DNA of 64,000 nt from Kluyveromyces lactis (lineage: Eukaryota > Ascomycota > Saccharomycetes > Saccharomycetales > Saccharomycetaceae): positions 2,170,001 through 2,234,000 of the forward strand of contig NC_006041.1 of assembly GCF_000002515.2 (NCBI RefSeq). The letters run 5' to 3'. Below are positions 18,906 to 28,108 of this stretch, piece after piece. Each line of letters begins with the position of its first letter. The first letter of the stretch is position 1. The notes under the pieces were generated by a model that made no database searches, was not told the origin of the DNA, and was given only the letters and a program-made list of their open reading frames with translations. Position numbers and translations under genes: made by a program.

Positions 18906-19316
18906 ATGGGAAATACTAAGGATTTAAATCAGTTACGAAGAAAACTTCCGACAGTGAAGACGTTTTCTCATGATAAAATTAAAACTACAATCTACGTGAA
19001 GAGCTCATCGCCTTACATTTCCGTGGTGAAACGAACCAACAGGTTTCTTTCCAACCTGCATAGACGTAAAAGTGAATACATTACACTACTGGGCATGGGT
19101 AAAGCTGTTTTCAAAACTCTATCAGTTGCTGCACACTTCAATACAATGGGTGATTACAAAGTTGACATATTAACGAAGACATTAGATGTTTTGGATGAGG
19201 TATTCGCTGATGATGGTAAAGATGAAGATGGAAATGAGGTTTCAACAGAGGACAGGGAAACGGAACTGACAAAGCGTACTTTGAGCGGTGTTGAAGTGCG
19301 TATAAGTCCTGTATAA
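18906..19316 (+). CDS. POP7: RNase P / RNase MRP subunit Pop7
   Basis: Small Alba-fold RNA-binding protein of 136 residues (140 in S. cerevisiae). With Pop6 it binds the P3 domain of the RNase P and MRP RNAs; the heterodimer is also found with telomerase RNA. Seen: the central KSSSPYISVVKRTNRFL strand-helix region and the conserved ITLLGMGKAVFKTLSVAAHF helix, with an acidic tail region. It is divergent from PEX32 across 242 bases, matching YBR167C next to YBR168W. Confidence 0.92.
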   Translation: MGNTKDLNQLRRKLPTVKTFSHDKIKTTIYVKSSSPYISVVKRTNRFLSNLHRRKSEYITLLGMGKAVFKTLSVAAHFNTMGDYKVDILTKTLDVLDEVFADDGKDEDGNEVSTEDRETELTKRTLSGVEVRISPV

Positions 19317-19394
19317 TTGCGTAATCAATATTAGTATGGGAAGCGCACATTAATATAGAGTTACATAGATATTTCAGTGTAGACATATCAAATA

Positions 19395-19949
19395 CTAGCG
19401 GGACGGTTGCAATTCCAACCTTGCTTTTGACTTTTCGATCATGTATCTGAGTTCTTCTAACTCTCTGCGTATCTTGTTTTTCTTATTGAACGGCTCGAAC
19501 TTATGCAATAACGGCTCTGATACTTTTAAACACTTCATGTAATCTCTTTCGTAATAATATTTCTGAGCATAAGAGACCATTTTCTGTCGTACTTGCTTCA
19601 ATGCATAGTCAAAACTCTCATCTTCAATCAACAGATCAAAATCTTCCATCTTCAAGGCATCTTCCTCAGTTCTCGTTGGACCTTTCTCCTCCAAGAAATA
19701 CTGTCTAAGTTGTTCCTTATATTCTTCCGCGCTCTGACCTCTTCTTACTTTCGTTTTACCTGTTGTTTTCCTAACCAGTACCTCTCCTGTATTACTATCG
19801 ATGGTGATCGGTTTTGTCAATGCTTGGTTCCTTCTACCACCCTTTGTAAGGTCCGCATTATCACTTGGAGTCACAACCGATTTTGAACCAGCCGAAGCAA
19901 TGTGAAGGCCAGAAAAACTCGAAACCAGTTCTGACATTCTTCGAAGCAT
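19395..19949 (-). CDS. Uncharacterised conserved protein, YPL108W ortholog by position
   Basis: Protein of 184 residues with no domain I recognise. Seen: a Ser-rich N terminus, a basic TGKTKVRRGQSAEEY segment, then a charged, mostly helical C-terminal half (DYALKQVRQKMVSYAQKYYYERDYMKCLKVSEPLL) that resembles a single helical-repeat unit. There is no signal or membrane segment, so it is probably cytosolic or nuclear. The assignment to YPL108W rests on position and strand (between the YPL107W and CQD1 orthologs in the merged order) plus similar length, not on a motif. Translation could begin at the fifth codon, which is also ATG. Confidence 0.7.
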   Translation of the reverse strand: MLRRMSELVSSFSGLHIASAGSKSVVTPSDNADLTKGGRRNQALTKPITIDSNTGEVLVRKTTGKTKVRRGQSAEEYKEQLRQYFLEEKGPTRTEEDALKMEDFDLLIEDESFDYALKQVRQKMVSYAQKYYYERDYMKCLKVSEPLLHKFEPFNKKNKIRRELEELRYMIEKSKARLELQPSR

Positions 19950-20119
19950 AACACTGTATCACTTCTCTTGCCTCAGATGCACTTCAACGGTTTCATGCAC
20001 ACTGCTTCCTTTACACTTGCGATTTGATGCGATGTGGACTGAAATTACTCATTCTTTTTTTTTTTTTCAGTCAAAGCTATGACGATGAACTTAAATAAGA
20101 TGTAGAACATATATATATC

Positions 20120-20740
20120 TCAGTAGTACAGATTCAAGGACAGTTGACTATCGTAGAAACGCTCTTCTAAATCATACTGAAGCTGATTATGGTCGTGTAA
20201 CTCATTTATTATTACTGTAAAGTCGAGGTACTCTTCTTCACCAACCACTATCATGGGGGCATGCCAGACTCCAGCACCGTAAGTAACAGCTTGGTTTGAT
20301 TTACATAAAAATGCTTGTAGTGTAAGTAAATCAGGTTCACCGTTTTTGTCGGGTAATGCGGTCACCACAAGATAAGCATATCCGCTTTTGATATCTCTGC
20401 CCATGGGAATGAAAGTTTGAGTAGAGAACGGATGTTTCTCTAGAACTTTGATTTCATGCTGATACTTTTTTAAAGAACCGTCGGAATCAACTAAAGCGAA
20501 TCTTTTCTGTAGAGCGCCTTTGGGAAAGCACCGGAATAGGTTACAACTTGGATTCTTGACTTTTAAACTCTGAGGGAACTGGTTCTCTATATGGCTGACT
20601 TGTAATAGCTTAATGGCAGTTCCCTGGTTGGCATTCTTTTGAGATGAGTCAAGCCTTCTGACTTCTTCATCTGGAGACACAATTGAACCGAATTCCTCAA
20701 AAGCAGTAATAGATAAGGGAACGACAGGTATACATTGCAT
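20120..20740 (-). CDS. DAL3: Ureidoglycolate lyase (allantoin pathway)
   Basis: Enzyme of 206 residues that releases urea and glyoxylate from ureidoglycolate in allantoin use as a nitrogen source. Seen: the compact cupin-like fold of the family with FRCFPKGALQKRF, HPFSTQTFIPMG (conserved His and Gln), and YGAGVWHAPMIVVG near the C terminus. In S. cerevisiae DAL3 lies in the DAL cluster on chromosome IX, assembled by relocation of genes from elsewhere (Wong and Wolfe). Here it stands alone between the YPL108W-like gene and TYR1, which is what a lineage without that cluster would show. Confidence 0.92.
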   Translation of the reverse strand: MQCIPVVPLSITAFEEFGSIVSPDEEVRRLDSSQKNANQGTAIKLLQVSHIENQFPQSLKVKNPSCNLFRCFPKGALQKRFALVDSDGSLKKYQHEIKVLEKHPFSTQTFIPMGRDIKSGYAYLVVTALPDKNGEPDLLTLQAFLCKSNQAVTYGAGVWHAPMIVVGEEEYLDFTVIINELHDHNQLQYDLEERFYDSQLSLNLYY

Positions 20741-21358
20741 TGTTAATTGGGTAAGGCACCATATATCGACCGCCTGGCGTTACACATTTAAAATACACCG
20801 CGCTCAAAACTTCTTCCTATTCCCATTGAAATACAGTTACATATATATAATATATAGCTCGCGCTAAACTTTCTTACTTTTGATTAGCAACCACAACTGT
20901 GATTGATGACATTACTGTCGGTCAATTCCGTTACCAATACACTTACAGTGAAAAAAAAAAGCATACTACAGCAGCCCACTACTGACAGTAATACATCTAA
21001 TCAAACTTTCGTACTACTTTAGATACTATGTGTATATAGTTTTGAGACGAAGTAGTGTCTGGTCAACGCATCATCGGCATTTAGATCTTTATCTTGACTT
21101 ATAGTTCAATTTTATGTAACTGAACCAATTCCAAGATTTTTAAAGTATCTTCTTATAAACACAACCCAATTTATGATCAATACTAGTCATAAGGAAAAAA
21201 CTAGACAAAACCAGAATTCAAGAGTCTGTCACTTGTTCATTATTATCAGTGTATACCATACCTAGTGTCTCATCAAACATTCTGGACTTCTTTTTGGACC
21301 ACCTTCTTCGACAAGACTCATTGGGATTCATCTAATACAAGGCGAACACAGATTCAAA
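20741..21358. promoter_or_regulatory. Divergent DAL3-TYR1 promoter interval
   Basis: A 618-base interval serving both genes. It contains GATAA cores (for example within TTATCTTG near 21089) that GATA factors could use, but no clear cluster of GATAAG and no Gcn4 TGACTC that I could find. A TATA-like ATATATAATATATAG lies at about 20841-20857. Confidence 0.5.
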
Positions 21359-22696
21359 ATGATAGGTACAGACGAGCAAATTGCTAAGTGGAAACATGAA
21401 AAAACCATCGGTATCATTGGATTAGGTGATATGGGACTTCTATATGCTACTAGGTTTTCCAAAGCTGGTTGGCGGGTTATTTGCTGCGATAGACCAGAAT
21501 TTTACGAAGAATTGAAAGAAAAGTATTCCTCAGAAAGCTTCAATGTTGTTGAGAATGGTACACTAGTGTCAAGAGCTAGTGATTATATCATTTATTCAGT
21601 CGAGGCCGAGAATATCGAAAATATTGTGAAGATGTATGGCGCAGCGTCAAAGGTAGGCTCGATTGTCGGAGGACAAACCAGTTGCAAGAATGCGGAAATC
21701 AACGCTTTCGAGAAATATTTACCTTCGGACTGTGAGATTGTATCTGTACACTCATTGCATGGTCCCAAGGTCAATACAGAAGGACAGCCGTTAGTCCTAA
21801 TAAACCATAGAACTAAATCTCAGGAATCATTTGACTTGGTAGAATCTTTGATGTCTTGTTTGAAGAGCCAACATGTTTATTTATCTTACGAGGAACATGA
21901 TAAAATTACTGCAGATACCCAAGCAGTAACGCACGCAGCATTCTTAAGTATGGGGGTTGCTTGGTATAAGATACGAATCTACCCATGGACGCTTGGAGTC
22001 AATAAGTGGCATGGAAGTCTAGAGAATGTCAAAGTGAATATCTCCTTAAGAATCTATTCTAATAAATGGCATGTATATGCGGGGTTAGCCTTAACAAACC
22101 CTGCTGCTCATAAACAAATCACACAATACGCTAAAAGTGCTACCGAGCTTTTTACCCTTTTCGTGGAAGGGAAGAAAGATGAACTTACTAAAAGACTTCA
22201 AGTCGCCAAAGATTTTGTATTTGGTAACCACAATGGCTTGTTACTATTACACGATCTAGCTCTTGATGATTACTCATTATCAAAACATGAAAAAGGTGAA
22301 GATAACGAAGTGATACCAAACTCTCATTTATCTCTATTAGCAATTGTCGATAGTTGGTACCAATTGGGAATTGATCCCTACGATCATATGATCTGCAGTA
22401 CTCCTTTATTCAGAATTTTCTTGGGGGTTAGCGAATACTTATTCCTAACAGATGGTTTACTAGAACAGACTATCGATGCTGCGATTAACGTACCAGAGTT
22501 CAGAGCGGATGATATGGAATTCGTCATAGCTGCAAGGTCGTGGTCTAATATCGTCTCTTTTGGTAACTTCGAACTCTATAAGAGACAATTTGAAGAGGTA
22601 CAACAATTTTTCACTCCAATGTTTCCAGAAGCAAATGCTATTGGCAACGAAATGATTAAGACTATTCTTGAGCATTCAAAAAGTAAAAATTTATGA
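21359..22696 (+). CDS. TYR1: Prephenate dehydrogenase (NADP+)
   Basis: Enzyme of 445 residues (452 in S. cerevisiae) that oxidatively decarboxylates prephenate to 4-hydroxyphenylpyruvate in tyrosine synthesis. Seen: the Rossmann dinucleotide-binding motif GLGDMG at residues 21-26 followed by a basic-rich region that fits NADP preference, the VHSLHGPKV substrate-site segment, and the helical dimerisation domain with DTQAVTHAAFLSMGVAW. It is on the opposite strand from UBS1, with tails converging, as YBR166C and YBR165W do. Confidence 0.95.
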   Translation: MIGTDEQIAKWKHEKTIGIIGLGDMGLLYATRFSKAGWRVICCDRPEFYEELKEKYSSESFNVVENGTLVSRASDYIIYSVEAENIENIVKMYGAASKVGSIVGGQTSCKNAEINAFEKYLPSDCEIVSVHSLHGPKVNTEGQPLVLINHRTKSQESFDLVESLMSCLKSQHVYLSYEEHDKITADTQAVTHAAFLSMGVAWYKIRIYPWTLGVNKWHGSLENVKVNISLRIYSNKWHVYAGLALTNPAAHKQITQYAKSATELFTLFVEGKKDELTKRLQVAKDFVFGNHNGLLLLHDLALDDYSLSKHEKGEDNEVIPNSHLSLLAIVDSWYQLGIDPYDHMICSTPLFRIFLGVSEYLFLTDGLLEQTIDAAINVPEFRADDMEFVIAARSWSNIVSFGNFELYKRQFEEVQQFFTPMFPEANAIGNEMIKTILEHSKSKNL

Positions 22697-22928
22697 TATG
22701 TTTACGCTTGATAGATTATGTTATATATGTATATATATGATATACAATGATATACATAAGTACTGTGAGAGAAATTTATTGCTAAAACTTCGATACGATC
22801 GGAAGATAAATCCTCACATAATGTGCCATAAACTATATAGACGCCATGCATTAAATTAGAAGGATGATGAAAATAGCTTCATTGGATGGAAAGGTGACTA
22901 ACTTAATAGTTTCAGAGAAAGTTTTATT

Positions 22929-23660
22929 TTATCGCCTGCGTTTTCTACTTTCTAAAAAGTCACAATCTTCAGAGGTTTCCAAGTTGTTGAGATTCGGTTC
23001 TGTGAGTGGACTCACACTCATAAAAGAGCTCAACCCGGTTCTTTGCCTCTTTCCCCTGTATAACTGTTCCGAACAGTCTTCGTTTGTTATGTGGTTATGG
23101 GTATCTACCGGGGTTGGGCTTTTACTATGCAATTTCGGGGAGTTTCTTTTTGTATGATTAGGTTGTGACTGAGCCTGCGTTTGCAAATATTCGTTTACCA
23201 TCTGAACGTCTGTTTGAGTCACCGAGTAAGACTCGAATAGTCGCGGGGAGAAATTCTTGAACTCCTTTACCATAATTCTGTTCCAAGCCATGGCCAATTT
23301 TTTATGATAATCGGTGATATTAGTACAGCGACTATAAATTGATGATAACAAATGCTCATAAAAGGAGCACAACCCATAGTTCAGAAGAACAGGAGAGAGA
23401 TGATTCAAGCAGATAGTCTTATTCACAGGTATGCAGGGATTAGGTGTCAAACAGTTTAATAGTATGATAGGCTCCCATTCGTTCATAGGCTTGTGGCTTA
23501 TGAAAACAACACAGTAAAGTTCCAAATCTCGGCTTTCGTCATGTAGTACTATATTCCAGAACTGCAAATTTGATTCTTGTGGCTTGATATGGCATGTAGA
23601 GTGCTTATAATGGCTCAAACGTTTCCATTCCCTAAGGAGTTTCCTGTACAACGGATGCAT
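22929..23660 (-). CDS. UBS1: Ubs1, E2-like suppressor of cdc34
   Basis: Protein of 243 residues with a divergent ubiquitin-conjugating (UBC) fold over about residues 1-150: an N-terminal helix (LYRKLLREWKRL), a central FWNIVLHD strand, and a segment NKTICLNHLS that occupies the place of the E2 active-site loop, with Cys84. Ubs1 in S. cerevisiae suppresses cdc34 mutants and has been placed in nuclear export of Cdc34. The C-terminal third is Gln/Ser/Pro-rich and ends in a basic cluster (ESRKRRR) suited to nuclear import. I start at the ATG giving MHPLYRK; the open frame extends upstream without another ATG. Position next to TYR1 and ARL1 matches YBR165W. Confidence 0.82.
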   Translation of the reverse strand: MHPLYRKLLREWKRLSHYKHSTCHIKPQESNLQFWNIVLHDESRDLELYCVVFISHKPMNEWEPIILLNCLTPNPCIPVNKTICLNHLSPVLLNYGLCSFYEHLLSSIYSRCTNITDYHKKLAMAWNRIMVKEFKNFSPRLFESYSVTQTDVQMVNEYLQTQAQSQPNHTKRNSPKLHSKSPTPVDTHNHITNEDCSEQLYRGKRQRTGLSSFMSVSPLTEPNLNNLETSEDCDFLESRKRRR

Positions 23661-24553
23661 CTTATGTGGATGTGGCCTGCTATTTGAAAGAAAAAAAAGT
23701 AGTGAAGAATAACAATTATAGGCAATGGAAAAGCCTTTCCAATAATGATATATTACCACACTTAGTTGGCAATATAGTAGTTAAGATATCCAATAATAAT
23801 CACGTTACCCTTAGCTTTGCATGCAAAGGTATGCAGTCTTACTGTTTTGTATTTTTACAAATCAGATTAATATATTCTATTATTATTTTTCTCTGATTAT
23901 CATTTTTGATCTACAAATTCTTCATATATTGTAGAATATGTTTATACAGATAGAAGAAGAAAGAAAATTCAGAGCATTAATCAGTACCGGTATGCCTCAT
24001 GTGAGCTCTCTGCAGTTACAAACTCGCATATATAAAAAATTGAGATTGAACAAAAAAATACAGCGAGGACAATGTGAACGATACAGACTATATACGCAAG
24101 TAATTTTTACTATGTCTAATGGGGTCTCTTTGTTTGTTGTTACCCGGCCACTAAAAGGCCAACTACAATTTTAGTGAAAGGAAAATCTCAGGATCGAGTG
24201 ATTAATAACACACTGCATTGGTTAGGAGTTATGATTTCATTGTATTTAATATTTCACTCATTACAAAGACATTATCTGATCTTATAGTACGAATACAATA
24301 AAATTGTTTACACATCAGGAGACAAACTTACCGCTGTCTGGATCGCTGTTTATTCGTTTATTTGTTTCGAATTTTGGCTGTAACTGGTTCTCAAATAAGA
24401 AATATTTTGAACAAGTACTTCCTAATTTTACATATCAACTAGTACAAAAGTTTTGGTTTTAAATTATTAATTGACTTATTAATACACCTTTTCTTTAATT
24501 ACCAACTACCTTTGAATTGACCGCAGTACAGCAATTACTTATAAAATATCACA
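23661..24553. other. Divergent UBS1-ARL1 interval
   Basis: Almost 900 bases upstream of both genes. It includes a 78-codon ATG frame at 23938-24174 that lacks any recognised domain and is probably chance. No repeat or RNA gene is visible. Confidence 0.5.
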
Positions 24554-25105
24554 ATGGGTAACTTCTTTAGTTCTATGTTTGATAGACTATTGGGTGCGGA
24601 AAAAGAATTACGTATATTGATATTAGGGCTTGATGGTGCTGGTAAGACGACGATATTGTACAGACTACAGATAGGAGAAGTGATAACTACAAAACCTACC
24701 ATTGGTTTCAATGTAGAGACGTTAAATTATAAAAACTTGAAACTTAACGTGTGGGATCTAGGTGGACAAACTTCGATTAGACCATACTGGCGTTGTTATT
24801 ACGCAAACACAGCAGCAGTTATCTTCGTTGTTGACTCTACAGATAAGGACCGTATGAATATAGCTTCGAAGGAATTGCACCTCATGTTGCAAGAAGAAGA
24901 ATTGCAGGACTCCGCTCTGCTCGTATTTGCCAATAAACAAGATCAACCAGGCGCATTAAGTGCGTCAGAAGTATCAAAGGAGTTGAACTTGGCAGAATTG
25001 AAGGATAGAAGCTGGAGTATTGTTGCATCCAGTGCCATTAAGGGCGAAGGGATAACTGAAGGTTTGGATTGGTTAATTGACGTGATTAAGGAAGAACAAA
25101 TGTAA
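24554..25105 (+). CDS. ARL1: ARF-like GTPase Arl1
   Basis: Small GTPase of 183 residues that works at the trans-Golgi, recruiting the GRIP-domain golgin Imh1 and acting with Arf-GEF Syt1. Seen: Gly2 for N-myristoylation, P-loop GLDGAGKT (residues 25-32), switch I with [11 protein letters not shown], the ARF-family [13 protein letters not shown], guanine-specificity NKQD and the SSAIKGEG segment. Length and start match the family exactly. The spacing from UBS1 and the strand agree with YBR164C. Confidence 0.97.
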   Translation: MGNFFSSMFDRLLGAEKELRILILGLDGAGKTTILYRLQIGEVITTKPTIGFNVETLNYKNLKLNVWDLGGQTSIRPYWRCYYANTAAVIFVVDSTDKDRMNIASKELHLMLQEEELQDSALLVFANKQDQPGALSASEVSKELNLAELKDRSWSIVASSAIKGEGITEGLDWLIDVIKEEQM

Positions 25106-25974
25106 TTGTAGAAGGAATTGAAAACTGCATGTTTTTTAGTGCTTCCGGTCCCATTATATTTATCTACAACTGAAATGCTTTTTTAATTTGACATGACCTA
25201 AGATAGTAATAAAAATAAATGACAAAGCTAATAACAAAGTTAAAATTCGAATTGTTTACTTCCTGCCGATGCTGGCGTAATGTCCTATTGAATTCCTTTA
25301 CACGCTTATTTCAATAGACATTCAATTTTCCCATGCATTTTTATTTCATCTCCAAAATCCTCCACTATTTCGTTTACGTTTGCGTATGCGTGATATAATG
25401 TTTTCTCCTATTCAAACCATTCCATCGTGCCCTAGTTTCATTATATATATAGCATATTCATAATTCGCATAATTAAGCAGTCATTATACCATGCAACCAC
25501 GAATCCTTTAAATGGAACATGGTCTTGCCAACTACCACCATATCATTCAGTATATGATGTATTACTTCGCTCAACGTAAAAAGGTAAATCTCTTTGTTAT
25601 ATATTACAGGTGTACATTACCCCCTCGACGAATATCATATACTGGAAACAAATACCAAAAGCGGTACCTCTTTTTGATTATTATTTGCTATAGTAATAAC
25701 TACAGGCATATAGCAAAAAAAAAAGTAACCGTTATAAAGATCGTGAATTGAAAAAAAAGTGTGTGTTATTAAAACGATGACAACTTATAAAAAGGTCAAG
25801 GGAGGCAAATAACTCAGGCCTGTTTATCATTCATGTTATAAGTATATGAATTGGTACACTTAGGTTTGAGGTTTTGTCAATTGGTCTTTTCAGTATAAAC
25901 TCCGATTTGTCATTTTCAGATTATCTTTAATTTTGAGACTGTCCAGTTCATAGGTGGGTGTAAAACTTAGTCCA
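25106..25974. other. Interval between ARL1 and CQD1
   Basis: An AT-rich stretch of 869 bases between two genes on the same strand. A 79-codon frame at 25512-25751 shows no family features and I do not accept it. No repeats or RNA genes are seen. Confidence 0.5.
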
Positions 25975-28108
25975 ATGAGGTTTTACTTTAATGCGTTCCG
26001 CTCTAGAGTGAACTCCAGGGTGTTTTTCCTCAAAGGTTTAAGAATTACACCGTTTCTTCTGTCGCCTATAGTCCCACTTTCGATGCAATGGTTTAGAGGA
26101 CCGTTATTGAACAATTCAACGGCGCTAATACCCGATAAAAAAGGGGATACTTTCGAGATGGGCTTATACATTTCTTCACAGAAGCAATTACAGGAAGAAG
26201 CCGAAAAAGAGCGTGAAAGAATTATAACTACTAGTGTTATGCCCAGTTTTTTTAAGAGGATTTTGTATCGCATCAATGATGTTATTATAGAACCGGTTTT
26301 AACATTGCTTCGATTTCTAGAACTTTCATCCATATTCATTCCGTTGTTAATAATATATCCAATTACATGCCTTGGACATCATAAAACGCTAAAGGTTGAT
26401 TCGAATAGAGTTGTGAAGGAGACATCAGGTTCCCTTTTGTGGTTTAAACTTCTAAGAAAGGCTTTAGAATTCGCTGGTCCTACATTCATAAAATTAGGTC
26501 AATGGGCAGGATCCCGTACTGATATTTTCTCCGAGGGTTTATGCGCAGAGTTGGGGCGCCTACACAGCAATGCTAAACCTCATGCGTTGAAATTTACAAA
26601 AGAAGCCATTGTTAATTCCTTAGATAGGAAATATGAGTTCGATGATATATTTGATGAATTTAACGAAAAACCTGTTGGATGTGGTGCCATCGCCCAGGTC
26701 TACATAGGAAAGTTAACTGAATTAATGATGAAGAACTTTGATATTAAAACGGATAGTAGGTATTTTGCAGTGAAAGTGGTTCATCCAAACGTACCGAAAA
26801 AGATAGACCGTGATTTAAAAATAATGACTTTCTTCGCCGATATGATCGACTCTGTACCCACCATGGAATGGTTGTCCTTACCAAATGAAGTGGAGCAGTT
26901 TTCCATATTGATGAAGTTGCAACTTGACCTACGTATAGAATGTCAGAACTTGCAGAAGTTCAATGATAATTTTGCTGACAATCCAAGAGTAAAGTTCCCA
27001 GTCGGCGCTATGGATTTATCTTCTCGTTATGTACTTTTTGAAGAGTATATTCACGGATTCCCAATGGAGAAATTTTTATCGAGTAAAGATGGTTTAAAGA
27101 GAGTCGACCTTTGTAGAAAAGTCAGCGATCCATTTATCGAGGCTTTTTTGAAAATGTTGATTCTGGATGATTTCATTCATGCAGATTTGCATCCGGGGAA
27201 TGTCATGATTCGTTTCATGAAATTGAATAAACAAGAAACAAAGGTAGTATCTTCTGAAAAAGAAATGTTTCAAATTGTGCACAAGTTAAGAGCAATGTCA
27301 AGAGACAACGACCCTGAATTCATTCCGGAGATGAAGAGAGTATTTGAGGAATATGAGCCTCAGGTATGCTTAATTGATGCAGGACTTGTTACCGAGTTGA
27401 ACGATCGCAATAGAGTGAATTTTATTGCACTATTTAATGCGTTGGCCAAATTTGACGGTTATCGAGCAGGTGAGCTAATGATCGAACGTTCACGTACACC
27501 AGAAACTGCGATAGACAAAGATTTATTTGCATTGAAAGTGGAAAAATTAGTCAATAAAGTTAAGAAGCAAACATTCACTTTGGGCACTGTGTCAATAGGA
27601 GAACTTTTGGATAAAATGCTAGGAATGGTAAGACAGCATCACGTAAGAATGGAAGGTGATTTCGTATCTGTCATTGTTGCTATTCTATTGTTAGAAGGAA
27701 TAGGTAGACAGCTTGATCCTGAAATGGATCTCTTTGCAAGGTTCGTATTATTTGTCTTAATGAATGGATTTTCATCCACTTGAAGCTCTTGGTCTCAATT
27801 TACTAACACCAAAATTTTACCCATATACCGGAAAAATATTGTTCATATTTTCATTGCTATGTAGACTATGAGCGATGCGTTTTTTCCCGGTGCTCGTGTA
27901 TTTATTCAGCTCACTACCATTTTTACGTAAGTTCGGAATGAGCAGAGCTCATGATTTAGCCGGCGGTGATTCCAGCATGCTACAGGATATGAGTTCGCTA
28001 TCGATGTTAAAGATATGGCTAGGGTTAGAAATTCGTCAATTGATGAGCATCTCTTCAAAACAGATATACGAACTAGTAAAAACGGATCAATTGTGTCCAA
28101 ATTACTAA
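25975..28108 (+). CDS. CQD1: UbiB/ABC1-family kinase-like protein Cqd1 (two exons predicted)
   Basis: Mitochondrial UbiB-family protein; in S. cerevisiae Cqd1 (YPL109C) controls the distribution of coenzyme Q. Seen: a basic N terminus, a membrane segment near residues 115-135, the UbiB motif KLGQWAGSRTD, a kinase-like Ala-rich loop, and HADLHPGN catalytic loop. The uninterrupted frame ends early, right after DLFAR. The family continues with SLPFLRKFG-type sequence, which appears downstream in another frame. Joining across 27741-27909 gives DLFASSLPFLRKFG and a protein of 654 residues, close to the 657 I recall for the yeast ortholog. The start is the first ATG; an in-frame GTG precedes it. 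Splicing is inferred, not observed. Confidence 0.85.
27741..27909 (+). other. CQD1: Predicted spliceosomal intron at the 3' end of CQD1
   Basis: Evidence: a perfect yeast branch sequence TACTAAC at 27801-27807, a 3' site TTCAG ending at 27909, and a donor GTTCGT at 27741 that deviates from GTATGT. The join leaves AG plus C, a serine codon, and restores family homology. The branch-to-acceptor distance is about 103 bases and an earlier TAG at 27862-27864 would be expected to compete; its use would give a stop two codons later. Confidence 0.7.

Noticed and set aside
23938-24174. ATG frame of 78 codons between UBS1 and ARL1
   Set aside because: No counterpart in the conserved gene order, no recognised motif, and basic composition typical of chance AT-rich frames.
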